The notes under the pieces are model-generated. The model did not search any database, was not told the DNA's origin, and was given only the letters and a program-made list of their open reading frames with translations. Shown here piece after piece: positions 8,462 to 14,269 of a DNA stretch of 23,964 bases. Source of the stretch: Erysipelotrichaceae bacterium (GTDB lineage: Bacteria > Bacillota_I > Bacilli_A > Erysipelotrichales > Erysipelotrichaceae); assembly GCA_024681275.1 (NCBI GenBank), contig JAILBD010000034.1:1-23964 (forward strand), read 5' to 3'. Each line of letters starts with the position of its first letter. The first letter of the stretch is position 1. Position numbers and translations under genes: made by a program.

Positions 8462-9196
8462 TTACGCCTTGTTCTGCATCTCAGTGACGATCTCGGAGAG
8501 AAGCTGTCTTTCTTCAAGACTCAGCTCCCTCTTCTCCAGCAGATCCGGCCTGTTCAGCAGCGTCTCCTTCAGAGCCATCTTCAGATTGAATCTGGCGATC
8601 TCTTTGTGATTTCCGTTCTGCAGCACATCCGGGACCCGATCGCCGTTATATTCGACCGGACGGGTATACTGCGGATATTCCAGCAAGCCATCGGTAAATG
8701 ACTCTTCCTTCAAGGATTCACAGGAGATCCCCTCATCCAGAAGTCTCAATATGCCATCGATGATCACCATGGAAGGCAATTCACCTCCCGTCAGGATGTA
8801 ATCGCCGATGGAGATCTTTTCATCGATATATCTCTCTATGCGGGTATCGATACCCTCATAGTGTCCGCAGATGATGACGAACTCATCCAGTTTTGACAGA
8901 CGCTCCAGATCTTCCTGTTTCAAAGGATGCGCCTTCGGTGAAGTCAGCAGCGCATAAGTGTGATCATCGCTGATATTGTCTAAGAGCGCTCTGTGTACGA
9001 CATCCACCTTCATCAGCATGCCGGCGCCACCTCCGTAGGGAGTATCATCCACGTGATGATGCTTATCCATCGAATAATCCCTGATGTTGACGACCTTGAT
9101 CTGTGCCAGACCCTTATCGATGATCCGCTTGATGATCGAAGCGTTCAGAAAACCTTCATACATCTCCGGAAACAAAGTCAGGACCGTGATCTTCAT
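8462..9196 (-). CDS. trmD: tRNA (guanine-37-N1)-methyltransferase TrmD
   Basis: SPOUT-class methyltransferase that makes m1G37 in tRNAs to prevent +1 frameshifting, using S-adenosylmethionine. The 244-residue protein begins MKITVLTLFPEMYEGF and carries the family blocks DDTPYGGGAGMLMK, CGHYEGIDTRIERYI, SIGDYILTGGELPSM and PQYTRPVEYNGDRVPDVL, covering the trefoil-knot cofactor site and the interdomain catalytic region. The ATG overlaps the rimM stop as ATGA (4 bases), so translation is coupled. The rimM-trmD order is nearly universal. Confidence 0.98.
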   Translation of the reverse strand: MKITVLTLFPEMYEGFLNASIIKRIIDKGLAQIKVVNIRDYSMDKHHHVDDTPYGGGAGMLMKVDVVHRALLDNISDDHTYALLTSPKAHPLKQEDLERLSKLDEFVIICGHYEGIDTRIERYIDEKISIGDYILTGGELPSMVIIDGILRLLDEGISCESLKEESFTDGLLEYPQYTRPVEYNGDRVPDVLQNGNHKEIARFNLKMALKETLLNRPDLLEKRELSLEERQLLSEIVTEMQNKA

Positions 9197-9693
9197 AAGA
9201 GACCTTCCATCCGGATGACATCGATCCTTTTTGCTTCCAGATCGACATTTTCGATAAAGACCGGGATGAACGGGACCAGATATTCCTTGCGATCCGAATC
9301 CTTCAGGATGCGGAGATTGTTGTTCGCCAGCCCTTCTTCCACTCTCAGGACCTTTCCGATCAGTTCACCTTCCACGTAAACATCCAGGTCGATCAGGTCA
9401 GAGAAATAGTATTCCCCTTTCTTCAACGGTTTGATGTCCGCCTTGGCTTTATACAGCATCCTGTTCTTGAATCTCTCAACAAGATTGATATCTTCAAGAT
9501 CTTTGAAAGCGACCAGAAGAAAACCCTTATGTTCCCTGTAACGAAGGACCTTTACCGGCAGATGTTCTTCACCGATATACACGGTCGAGTCTTTCTTGAA
9601 ACGTTCCTGTGCAAAATCGGTATAAGAGTCGACTTTGAGCTCCCCCTTGATACCGAAGGTATTTACTATCTTTCCTATCAATACATATTCCAT
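9193..9693 (-). CDS. rimM: Ribosome maturation factor RimM
   Basis: RimM binds uS19 and assists assembly of the 30S head. The 166-residue protein has the N-terminal beta-barrel start IGKIVNTFGIKGELKV and a C-terminal PRC-barrel part (KGEYYFSDLIDLDVYV, GKVLRVEEGLANN, YLVPFIPVFIENVDLE). The start is ATG 9691-9693. Between this ATG and the khpA terminator there is only a TATAAT (9703-9708), and the nearest Shine-Dalgarno-like bases (GGTG) would be at or upstream of the expected transcription start. It is coupled to trmD by an ATGA overlap. The terminator upstream separates it from rpsP-khpA, although in Bacillus these genes are co-transcribed. Confidence 0.96.
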   Translation of the reverse strand: MEYVLIGKIVNTFGIKGELKVDSYTDFAQERFKKDSTVYIGEEHLPVKVLRYREHKGFLLVAFKDLEDINLVERFKNRMLYKAKADIKPLKKGEYYFSDLIDLDVYVEGELIGKVLRVEEGLANNNLRILKDSDRKEYLVPFIPVFIENVDLEAKRIDVIRMEGLL

Positions 9694-9702
9694 ATGTCAC
9701 CA

Positions 9703-9708
9703 ATTATA
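9703..9708 (-). promoter_or_regulatory. -10 box of rimM close to the start codon
   Basis: Perfect TATAAT on the minus strand, with 9 bases between it and the rimM ATG, immediately after the khpA terminator stem. The predicted leader is 0-3 nt. No convincing -35. Confidence 0.5.
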
Positions 9709-9712
9709 TAGA

Positions 9713-9738
9713 AAAAGAGATGAACGTTCACCTCTTTT
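9713..9738 (-). terminator. Intrinsic terminator of rpsP-khpA
   Basis: Near-perfect 26-base palindrome (AAAAGAG ... CTCTTTT around TGAACGTTCA, one G-U pair) ending in a T-rich stretch on the minus strand. Its 5' arm overlaps the khpA stop codon. Confidence 0.75.
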
Positions 9739-9985
9739 ACAAAGCCTCAAACTTGATCGATATCCTCTTGTTTTCGATCTTTGATGCCACCTGCAGCATT
9801 TGACGAATAGAGTTTGCCATAGTGCCCTTCTTGCCGATGAGCCTGGCGATATCCTCGCTCGGTGCATAGACATATAAGAGCAGTTCATTATCGTTGAGAC
9901 TCTCCATCTGCTTGACCATGACAGATTCAGGGTCTGTGCATAAAGGCTTAACGATGTTTAAGAGAACTTTTTCTAAGTCGATCAT
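9737..9985 (-). CDS. khpA: KH-domain RNA-binding protein KhpA (YlqC)
   Basis: Small 82-residue protein consisting of one type-II KH domain, with the RNA-binding GxxG loop as IGKKGTMANSIR at about residues 50-61. In streptococci and other Firmicutes KhpA pairs with KhpB and binds many RNAs, affecting cell division. Its ATG shares one base with the rpsP stop (TAATG), the usual coupling at this locus. The terminator palindrome overlaps its stop codon. Confidence 0.93.
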   Translation of the reverse strand: MIDLEKVLLNIVKPLCTDPESVMVKQMESLNDNELLLYVYAPSEDIARLIGKKGTMANSIRQMLQVASKIENKRISIKFEAL

Positions 9986-10254
9986 TATTTGCTTTTCTTG
10001 GAATCGATATACTTCTTCATCGTGCCGTTCTTAGCCAGTAAGGAACGGACTGTGTCGGTAGGAACAGCACCTTTGTTCAACCAGTTCAATGCTTTCTCTT
10101 CGTCGATCGCTACGATTGCAGGCTGCTTTGTCGGATCATATGTTCCGATCGTATCGATATCTCTGCCGTCTCTTCTTGCTCTGGAATCAGCAGCAACGAT
10201 ACGGTAGAAAGGTACTTTCTTGGCACCCATTCTTTTTAATCTAAGTTTAACCAT
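9985..10254 (-). CDS. rpsP: 30S ribosomal protein bS16
   Basis: bS16 is a primary-assembly protein of the 30S body. The 89-residue protein starts [19 protein letters not shown] and contains [18 protein letters not shown], diagnostic of the family; the length is standard. The ATG has AAAGGAG 8 bases upstream and a promoter (TTGACT-17-CATTAT with a TGn extension). It heads the two-gene rpsP-khpA unit, cut off from ffh-SRAP by a terminator. Confidence 0.98.
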   Translation of the reverse strand: MVKLRLKRMGAKKVPFYRIVAADSRARRDGRDIDTIGTYDPTKQPAIVAIDEEKALNWLNKGAVPTDTVRSLLAKNGTMKKYIDSKKSK

Positions 10255-10281
10255 AATAATTCTCCTTTAATATGCTTCACT

Positions 10282-10310
10282 ATAATGACACATTTAAACA
10301 GAAGAGTCAA
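10282..10310 (-). promoter_or_regulatory. rpsP promoter overlapping the upstream terminator
   Basis: TTGACT (10305-10310), a 17-base spacer, then CATTAT (10282-10287) preceded by TGT (extended -10). The -35 hexamer is built from the 3' arm of the SRAP terminator hairpin. Confidence 0.65.
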
Positions 10311-10328
10311 GTATTTTTACTTGACCCC
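10303..10328 (-). terminator. Intrinsic terminator of ffh-SRAP
   Basis: Minus-strand hairpin with a perfect 8-bp stem GTCAAGTA/TACTTGAC and an AAAA loop (10306-10325), extendable by about three pairs including G-U. The T-tract is poor (TCTTCTGTTT). It lies directly after the SRAP stop codon. Confidence 0.7.
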
Positions 10329-10871
10329 TTAAAATAGTTTCAGTTCGTCATCTTTGATCTGGAAATGAAGCTTCTTTTCCCTGATCGTACCTGTCTCATT
10401 ATGAATGAATCTGAGCATTTCGCCTTGATCCATGATGATCGGCGTACGGGAATGGATCCTGGCAAAGTCTCCTTCGGCGGCCTTGGTCAGTATCAGCAGT
10501 TCATCGGCATCGTTGAATATGCAGGCGAGATAAATATACTCATCTTCTGTATTCACGTAGTATTTGTTCTTTTCGCTGTCCCACTCATAGAAGCCGTTGC
10601 AGATGACAGCGCAACGCTTATCCTTCATCGATGCATAGGAAGGCCTGTCATCAAGAGATTCGACACGGGCATTGATCTGAAAAGACTTGTTTTTGATGCC
10701 CCATTTCTTGACTGAAAGATCGATCTTTGAACCGACAGGGATCATGCAAAGGACATCATCATTAGGAAAAACCTCGCCTTCCTTAAAGACGAGGTTCATT
10801 TTTTCGGCTCTCTCTCTGATCTGCTTGCCCTTCTTTGAAGAGCTAAGCCCGAAATCATAACGTCCGCACAT
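10329..10871 (-). CDS. SRAP-family abasic-site protein (YedK/HMCES-like)
   Basis: SRAP proteins crosslink covalently to abasic sites in single-stranded DNA through the amino-terminal Cys and shield them. The 180-residue protein begins MCGRYDFG, so Cys2 becomes the N-terminal residue after Met removal. The other active-site positions are visible: N67 in NARVESL, E96 in GFYEW and H140 in HSRTPIIM (Thr replaces the more usual Met in the HxRMP motif). It is shorter than YedK (about 220). It starts two bases after the ffh stop with AGGA at good spacing, so it is co-transcribed with ffh, an unusual partner. It ends at its own terminator. Confidence 0.9.
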   Translation of the reverse strand: MCGRYDFGLSSSKKGKQIRERAEKMNLVFKEGEVFPNDDVLCMIPVGSKIDLSVKKWGIKNKSFQINARVESLDDRPSYASMKDKRCAVICNGFYEWDSEKNKYYVNTEDEYIYLACIFNDADELLILTKAAEGDFARIHSRTPIIMDQGEMLRFIHNETGTIREKKLHFQIKDDELKLF

Positions 10872-10873
10872 CC

Positions 10874-12187
10874 CTACATCCTGAATAAAGACTGCATCTG
10901 TGACAGGTTCTTCATGAGCTTCTTCATCTTGTCATACTGATTGCAGAGCTTATTGACATCCTCCACTTTTGTTCCGGAACCCTTTGCGATCCTTCTCTTA
11001 TGAGATGAGCGCATGATCGAAGGATCTTCTCTCTCGGCCGGGGTCATCGACTGGATAATGGCTTTGATCTTCTTGAGCTGATCATCCGCATCCGCATCAT
11101 TGACGGCATTGGCCATCTCAGACATGCCCGGCATCATCCTTAATAGAGAAGAGATCGGTCCGAGCTTGCGTGACTGTTCGATGGAATTGAGCAGATCATC
11201 CATCGTGAACTTGCCAGCCATCAGACGGTTGGCGGTCTCTTCCGCCTTCTTCATGTCCATCTCTTCCTGTGCCTTCTCAACGAATGAGACGACATCGCCC
11301 ATGCCCAGGATCCTTTGGGCAAGACGATCCGGATGGAAGGTCTCCAGATCAGAGATCTTTTCACCGACGCCCGTATATTTGATCGGCACACCCGTCACAG
11401 CTTTGACAGACAGAGCTGCACCACCCTTAGAATCGCCATCAAATTTGGTCAGGATCAGGCCTGTCACTTTCAGAAGATCGTTGAACGCATTGGCGACATT
11501 GACGATATCCTGGCCAGTCATTGCATCAACAGTCAGCAGGATCTCTTCCGGATGGATGAGATCCTTGATGTTCTTGAGCTCATTCATCAGCTCTTCATCG
11601 ATCTGCAGACGGCCTGCTGTATCGATCAGGACTGTATCGTAGCCCTTCGATCCGGCATAGCTGATGCCTCTTTCGACCTGTTTCAGGACCTCGACATCCG
11701 TTCCTTCAGAATAGACTTCAACATCGATCTGCTTGCCAAGAGTCTGCAGCTGTTCTATGGCTGCCGGTCGGATGATATCTGCTGCCAGCAGCATAGGCTT
11801 GCGTCCCTGTTTCTTCAGAAGATTCGCCAGTTTGCCCGCCTGCGTCGTCTTACCTGTACCCTGCAGACCAACGATCATGATCTTCGTCAGACCTTCTGGC
11901 GCAAAGTTGAGACTGCTGTCTTCATCGCCGAGCAGCCTGATGATCTCATCGTGAACGATCTTGACCAGAAGCTGTCCCGGTTCGACAGAATTCAGAACAT
12001 CCTGTCCGATGGATTCCTGTCTCACCCTTTCAAGAAAGTTCTTGACGACGTTGTAGTTGACATCAGATTCCAGTAAAGCGACCCTGATCTCCTTCAGGGT
12101 ATCTTCCATATTGCGTTCAGAAAGGCGTCCCTTGCCCTGAACATTTCGTAAAGTCTTGGTTAATTTTTCCTGTAATGAATCAAACAT
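10874..12187 (-). CDS. ffh: Signal recognition particle protein Ffh
   Basis: SRP54 GTPase that binds signal sequences and 4.5S/6S RNA and docks with FtsY. The 437-residue protein has an N domain (1-90), a G domain with G1 GLQGTGKT at 107-114, DTAGR and TKFDG, and a Met-rich M domain from about 300 (RMMPGMSEMANA, SHKRRIAKGSG). The N-terminus aligns with Bacillus Ffh, supporting the ATG at 12185-12187. No Shine-Dalgarno precedes it; a TATAAT ends 6 bases before the ATG. ylxM and ftsY, usual upstream partners, are absent: an IS3-family element lies 51 bases upstream. lepB in the same window acts on the same export pathway. Confidence 0.98.
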   Translation of the reverse strand: MFDSLQEKLTKTLRNVQGKGRLSERNMEDTLKEIRVALLESDVNYNVVKNFLERVRQESIGQDVLNSVEPGQLLVKIVHDEIIRLLGDEDSSLNFAPEGLTKIMIVGLQGTGKTTQAGKLANLLKKQGRKPMLLAADIIRPAAIEQLQTLGKQIDVEVYSEGTDVEVLKQVERGISYAGSKGYDTVLIDTAGRLQIDEELMNELKNIKDLIHPEEILLTVDAMTGQDIVNVANAFNDLLKVTGLILTKFDGDSKGGAALSVKAVTGVPIKYTGVGEKISDLETFHPDRLAQRILGMGDVVSFVEKAQEEMDMKKAEETANRLMAGKFTMDDLLNSIEQSRKLGPISSLLRMMPGMSEMANAVNDADADDQLKKIKAIIQSMTPAEREDPSIMRSSHKRRIAKGSGTKVEDVNKLCNQYDKMKKLMKNLSQMQSLFRM

Positions 12188-12193
12188 ACAATT

Positions 12194-12199
12194 ATTATA
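12194..12199 (-). promoter_or_regulatory. -10 box of ffh directly before the start codon
   Basis: Perfect TATAAT on the minus strand, 6 bases before the ffh ATG. Normal initiation would start the transcript at about the A of AUG. No strong -35 is seen. The box is native, outside the IS. Confidence 0.5.
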
Positions 12200-12227
12200 T
12201 TACACATGCCATTTGAAATATAAGAAA

Positions 12228-12238
12228 ATCCCTGTTTT
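12228..12238 (-). terminator. 3' half of an IS-split terminator (SSB-like gene)
   Basis: This arm (ATCCCTGT on the plus strand, 12228-12235) is the exact complement of ACAGGGAT at 13804-13811 on the far side of the IS. Joined without the IS and one TTTT copy, the minus strand reads as an 8-bp stem with a GAAA loop followed by TTTTCTTATATTT, a good intrinsic terminator. Confidence 0.7.
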
Positions 12239-12263
12239 TGAACTGAACCCAATTGTTTGGACA
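12239..12263 (+). repeat. IS left inverted repeat (IRL)
   Basis: Begins TGAACTGAACCC and ends TTTGGACA. It pairs with the reverse complement of 13774-13798, with mismatches mainly at positions 3-5. Confidence 0.85.
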
Positions 12264-12267
12264 CATT

Positions 12268-12303
12268 GATCCTGGATATCAGGGTAACCTGACATCCAGG
12301 ATT
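12268..12303 (+). repeat. Hairpin just inside the IS left end (GUAA loop)
   Basis: Plus-strand inverted repeat of 15 positions with one A-C mismatch: ATCCTGGAT-A-TCAGG pairs with CCTGA-C-ATCCAGGAT around GTAA, a GNRA tetraloop, plus an outer G-U pair. It lies between IRL and the orfA ribosome-binding site. No U-tract follows, so it is not a standard terminator. Protection of the transposase gene from outside transcription is an inference from other IS families. Confidence 0.7.
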
Positions 12304-12329
12304 CAAGCCAGACAGGAGGGTTCTTTTAT

Positions 12330-12872
12330 ATGAAATTGAGTGATGACGACAAACGGGAGATCATCAGATTAAACAAGGAAGCAGGTGTTTCACAAGCCAA
12401 GCTGGCCAGGATGTACAATGTCGATGTTTCGATTATTGAACGGCTGATACGCAAATACGGTGTCTATGGAGAAGCTGCTTTGATCAGGAAGCCATACCGG
12501 AAGTATTCTCCGGAATTCAAAATGGAGATCATCAACCGGTGTCGAAACGGAGAATCCAAGGGGTCTTTGGCAATCGCCAACAATATCCGTCCATCCATGA
12601 TCAGATCCTGGCTCAAGCGCTATGAAAAAGACGGTTATAATGGTCTTATCGATAAGAAGAAAGGAAGACCGCCTAAGATGAAGAAAGAAGATGGAGCTGT
12701 AAATGAGACGGTAAACAAAGATAATGGTGAGATAAAGCCTGAATCCGCCGACAAAGCCAGGATCAGAGTTCTGGAAAAGAAGAATAAGGAGCTTGAAGCG
12801 GAGGTAGCCTACCTAAAAAAATTGAATGCCTTAGTTCAGGAAAGGAAGAAGCGCGAATCAAAGAAAAAGTGA
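12330..12872 (+). CDS. IS3-family transposase OrfA
   Basis: DNA-binding subunit of the IS. The 180-residue protein has two predicted helix-turn-helix regions (about 5-45, with AGVSQAKLARMYNVDVSIIE, and about 50-95, with GSLAIANNIRPSMIRSWLKR), a basic KKKGRPPKM segment and a C-terminal coiled coil (about 147-180), as in IS150-group OrfA. The ATG has AGGAGGG about 9 bases upstream. The stop TGA overlaps the orfB ATG by one base (TGATG). Near its end, codons 163-164 lie in an A7 run where ribosomes can slip into the orfB frame. Confidence 0.93.
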   Translation: MKLSDDDKREIIRLNKEAGVSQAKLARMYNVDVSIIERLIRKYGVYGEAALIRKPYRKYSPEFKMEIINRCRNGESKGSLAIANNIRPSMIRSWLKRYEKDGYNGLIDKKKGRPPKMKKEDGAVNETVNKDNGEIKPESADKARIRVLEKKNKELEAEVAYLKKLNALVQERKKRESKKK

Positions 12873-12894
12873 TGGCAGTATCTGAACTAAGGCA
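12800..12894 (+). promoter_or_regulatory. Programmed -1 frameshift signal (OrfA to OrfAB)
   Basis: Four elements are in order. An internal Shine-Dalgarno GGAGG (12800-12804) is followed after 10 bases by the A AAA AAA heptamer (12815-12821), in the correct phase for -1 slippage. A 5-base spacer comes next, then a perfect 13-bp stem (12827-12839 with 12882-12894) closing a loop of about 42 bases. After slippage the frame is open through to orfB, predicting a 477-residue OrfAB. The stem loop holds the orfA stop and orfB start. Confidence 0.85.
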
Positions 12895-13762
12895 AGAATA
12901 TCCCCTGGTGCTGCTGCTGATGATATCCGGTGTTAAAAGATCGACCTATTACTATGTGCGTTCCCATATGGATGAAGATAAGGATGCGAAGCTGAAGCAG
13001 CTCATCAGTGATATCTTCAATGAGAATAAGGGCAGATACGGCTACAGAAGGATCACACTGGAACTAAGAAACAGGGGTCAGATCATCAACCACAAGAAGG
13101 TCAGAAGGATCATGAAGGAGCTCGGACTCTTTGGTCTTACACCGAAAGCCAGATATAAGTCCTATAAAGGTGACATGAACGGTGCGGTGAAGAATCTGCT
13201 TATCCATAAGGAAGTCGACGAAAAGAACCATAAGACGAAATATGTCCGGGATTTCAATGCATCAAAGCCAAACGAAAAATGGTCAACCGATGTATCTGAA
13301 TTCCATATCCCTGCCGGAAAGCTTTATCTGGCTCCTGTCCTGGATATGTACAACGATGAGATCATCGCCTATGACGTCTCTGTTTCTCCTGATTTCTCAC
13401 AGCAGAAAAGACTGCTGGACAAGGCCTTCAGCAGATTCGAAGATCTAAAAGGCCTCATATTCCACTCCGATCAGGGCTGGCAATACCAGATGCAGCCGTG
13501 GCACAGAGCCTTAAAGGACAAGGGCATCATCCAGTCCATGTCCAGGAAAGGCAACTGCTTGGACAACGCTCCGATCGAGAACTTCTTCGGCAAACTCAAG
13601 AACGAGATGTTCTATGGCCATGAATATGAATTCAAGACACTGGATCAGCTGAAGAAAGCCATCGAAGACTATATCGATTACTACAATACAAAACGCATCA
13701 AGGTCAAATTAAAAGGCCTTACCCCTTGTGAAGCAAGGAGACAGGCCTTATCATTGAGTTAG
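12872..13762 (+). CDS. IS3-family transposase OrfB (DDE integrase core)
   Basis: Catalytic part of the transposase, probably made mainly as an OrfAB fusion by -1 frameshifting at 12815-12821; the frame is open upstream of this ATG back to the slip site. Counted from the ATG, the HTH_21-like region (about 40-95, ENKGRYGYRRITLELRNRG) precedes the rve core with D140 (TDVSEF), D200 (HSDQGWQYQM) and E236 (NAPIENFFG). The 35 residues between the second D and E match the DD(35)E signature of IS3 elements. The protein ends KLKGLTPCEARRQAL, the usual IS3 tail. All catalytic residues are present. A GTG at 12869 is an alternative start. Confidence 0.94.
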   Translation: MAVSELRQEYPLVLLLMISGVKRSTYYYVRSHMDEDKDAKLKQLISDIFNENKGRYGYRRITLELRNRGQIINHKKVRRIMKELGLFGLTPKARYKSYKGDMNGAVKNLLIHKEVDEKNHKTKYVRDFNASKPNEKWSTDVSEFHIPAGKLYLAPVLDMYNDEIIAYDVSVSPDFSQQKRLLDKAFSRFEDLKGLIFHSDQGWQYQMQPWHRALKDKGIIQSMSRKGNCLDNAPIENFFGKLKNEMFYGHEYEFKTLDQLKKAIEDYIDYYNTKRIKVKLKGLTPCEARRQALSLS

Positions 13763-13773
13763 TTTAAACTACT

Positions 13774-13798
13774 TGTCCAAATAATGGGGTTCACGACA
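13774..13798 (+). repeat. IS right inverted repeat (IRR)
   Basis: Begins TGTCCAAATAATGGGG and ends ACGACA; inverted match to 12239-12263. TTTT follows at 13799-13802, matching TTTT before IRL at 12235-12238. Confidence 0.85.
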
Positions 13799-13811
13799 TT
13801 TTCACAGGGAT
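13799..13811 (-). terminator. 5' half of the IS-split terminator (SSB-like gene)
   Basis: Holds ACAGGGAT (13804-13811, plus strand), five bases from the SSB-like stop codon. Its partner arm is now 1.56 kb away, beyond the IS, so the hairpin cannot form normally. Confidence 0.7.
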
Positions 13812-13815
13812 CCTT

Positions 13816-14109
13816 TCAGGATAGGATGCTCAGGGAATTACCCAGCAGATTGGCATGATAATATACATTTCCTTCCTTTTCAAAATTGTTCGCTTGCACC
13901 TTCCCGTTCACAGCTACCAGCTGTCCTTTCTGATAGTTCATTTCCGCAAGGTTTCTGAATACGACGACTTCAAAAATGTCGTTTTCTTCACTGTTTTCCT
14001 TGCCGGATTTGTTGACTGCGATATAGAGACGGCACATCGGCAATCCGCCGGATGTCAGCATCTTTTCAGGTTCGAAACAGATCCTTCCTACGAGATAAAA
14101 TCCGTTCAT
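13816..14109 (-). CDS. Short single-stranded-DNA-binding (SSB/OB-fold) protein
   Basis: A 97-residue protein with the SSB pattern: NGFYLVGRICFEPE at the N-terminus (compare MNRVVLVGRLTKDPE), LYIAVNKSGK, DIFEVVVFRNLAE, YQKGQLVAVNGKVQANNFEKEG and a final beta strand. It is a single OB fold without the glycine-rich linker and acidic C-terminal tip with which housekeeping SSB recruits partners, so it is probably a secondary SSB paralogue, as found in competence or mobile contexts. It is not the rpsF-ssb-rpsR copy. The ATG at 14109 has a very strong AAAGGAGGTC. It is a single-gene unit: the ftsK terminator lies upstream and its own terminator was split by the IS. Confidence 0.75.
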   Translation of the reverse strand: MNGFYLVGRICFEPEKMLTSGGLPMCRLYIAVNKSGKENSEENDIFEVVVFRNLAEMNYQKGQLVAVNGKVQANNFEKEGNVYYHANLLGNSLSILS

Positions 14110-14203
14110 TGACCTCCTTTCTAGTTTACCTGTACCTATAATCTAGCACGAAAATCCGGTCCGTGATTCCCTTTTTTCTATTCAACTTTTTCCCTTTCTC
14201 AAC

Positions 14204-14219
14204 GTGGAAAAGTGGAAAA
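14204..14219. repeat. Tandem 8-bp direct repeat upstream of the SSB-like gene
   Basis: GTGGAAAA occurs twice back to back, as TTTTCCAC twice on the minus strand, between the ftsK terminator and the SSB-like gene. Each copy is one mismatch from the TTATCCAC core of a DnaA box. Function unknown. Confidence 0.35.
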
Positions 14220-14222
14220 CAC

Positions 14223-14255
14223 AAAAAAAAGAAAAAAGCCCGGAGATCTCCGGGC
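14223..14255 (-). terminator. Strong intrinsic terminator of ftsK
   Basis: Perfect 18-base palindrome GCCCGGAGATCTCCGGGC (14238-14255) followed on the minus strand by TTTTTTCTTTTTTTT. It starts 15 bases after the ftsK stop codon. Confidence 0.95.
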
Positions 14256-14269
14256 ATATCATTCAGTGA

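Larger units (their letters stand above)
12239..13798 (+). mobile_element. IS3-family insertion sequence, IS150-like, complete (1,560 bp)
   Basis: Ends are imperfect 25-bp inverted repeats starting TG and ending CA (20 of 25 positions match by eye). TTTT flanks both sides, a plausible 4-bp target duplication (3 or 5 bp is possible in the T-run). It contains two overlapping plus-strand genes, orfA (two helix-turn-helix regions) and orfB (DDE integrase core), joined by a -1 frameshift signal. The DDE context (TDVSEF, HSDQGW, NAPIENFF) is that of the IS150 group. No disabling mutation was seen, so it may be active. It lies between ffh and an SSB-like gene, opposite to both, inside a terminator loop. 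Confidence 0.93.

Noticed and set aside
11315..12076. 253-codon plus-strand frame opposite ffh
   Set aside because: Shadow of ffh with no promoter, ribosome-binding site or recognisable domain.
12188..12240. Hybrid promoter for ffh made from the IS end
   Set aside because: The -10 (12194-12199) and the region at 16-18 bp spacing are both host DNA; the IS end lies too far upstream to supply a -35.
12239..13798. IS as a gene-disrupting insertion
   Set aside because: Both neighbours, ffh and the SSB-like gene, have intact termini; rejoined flanks form a terminator, not a coding frame.
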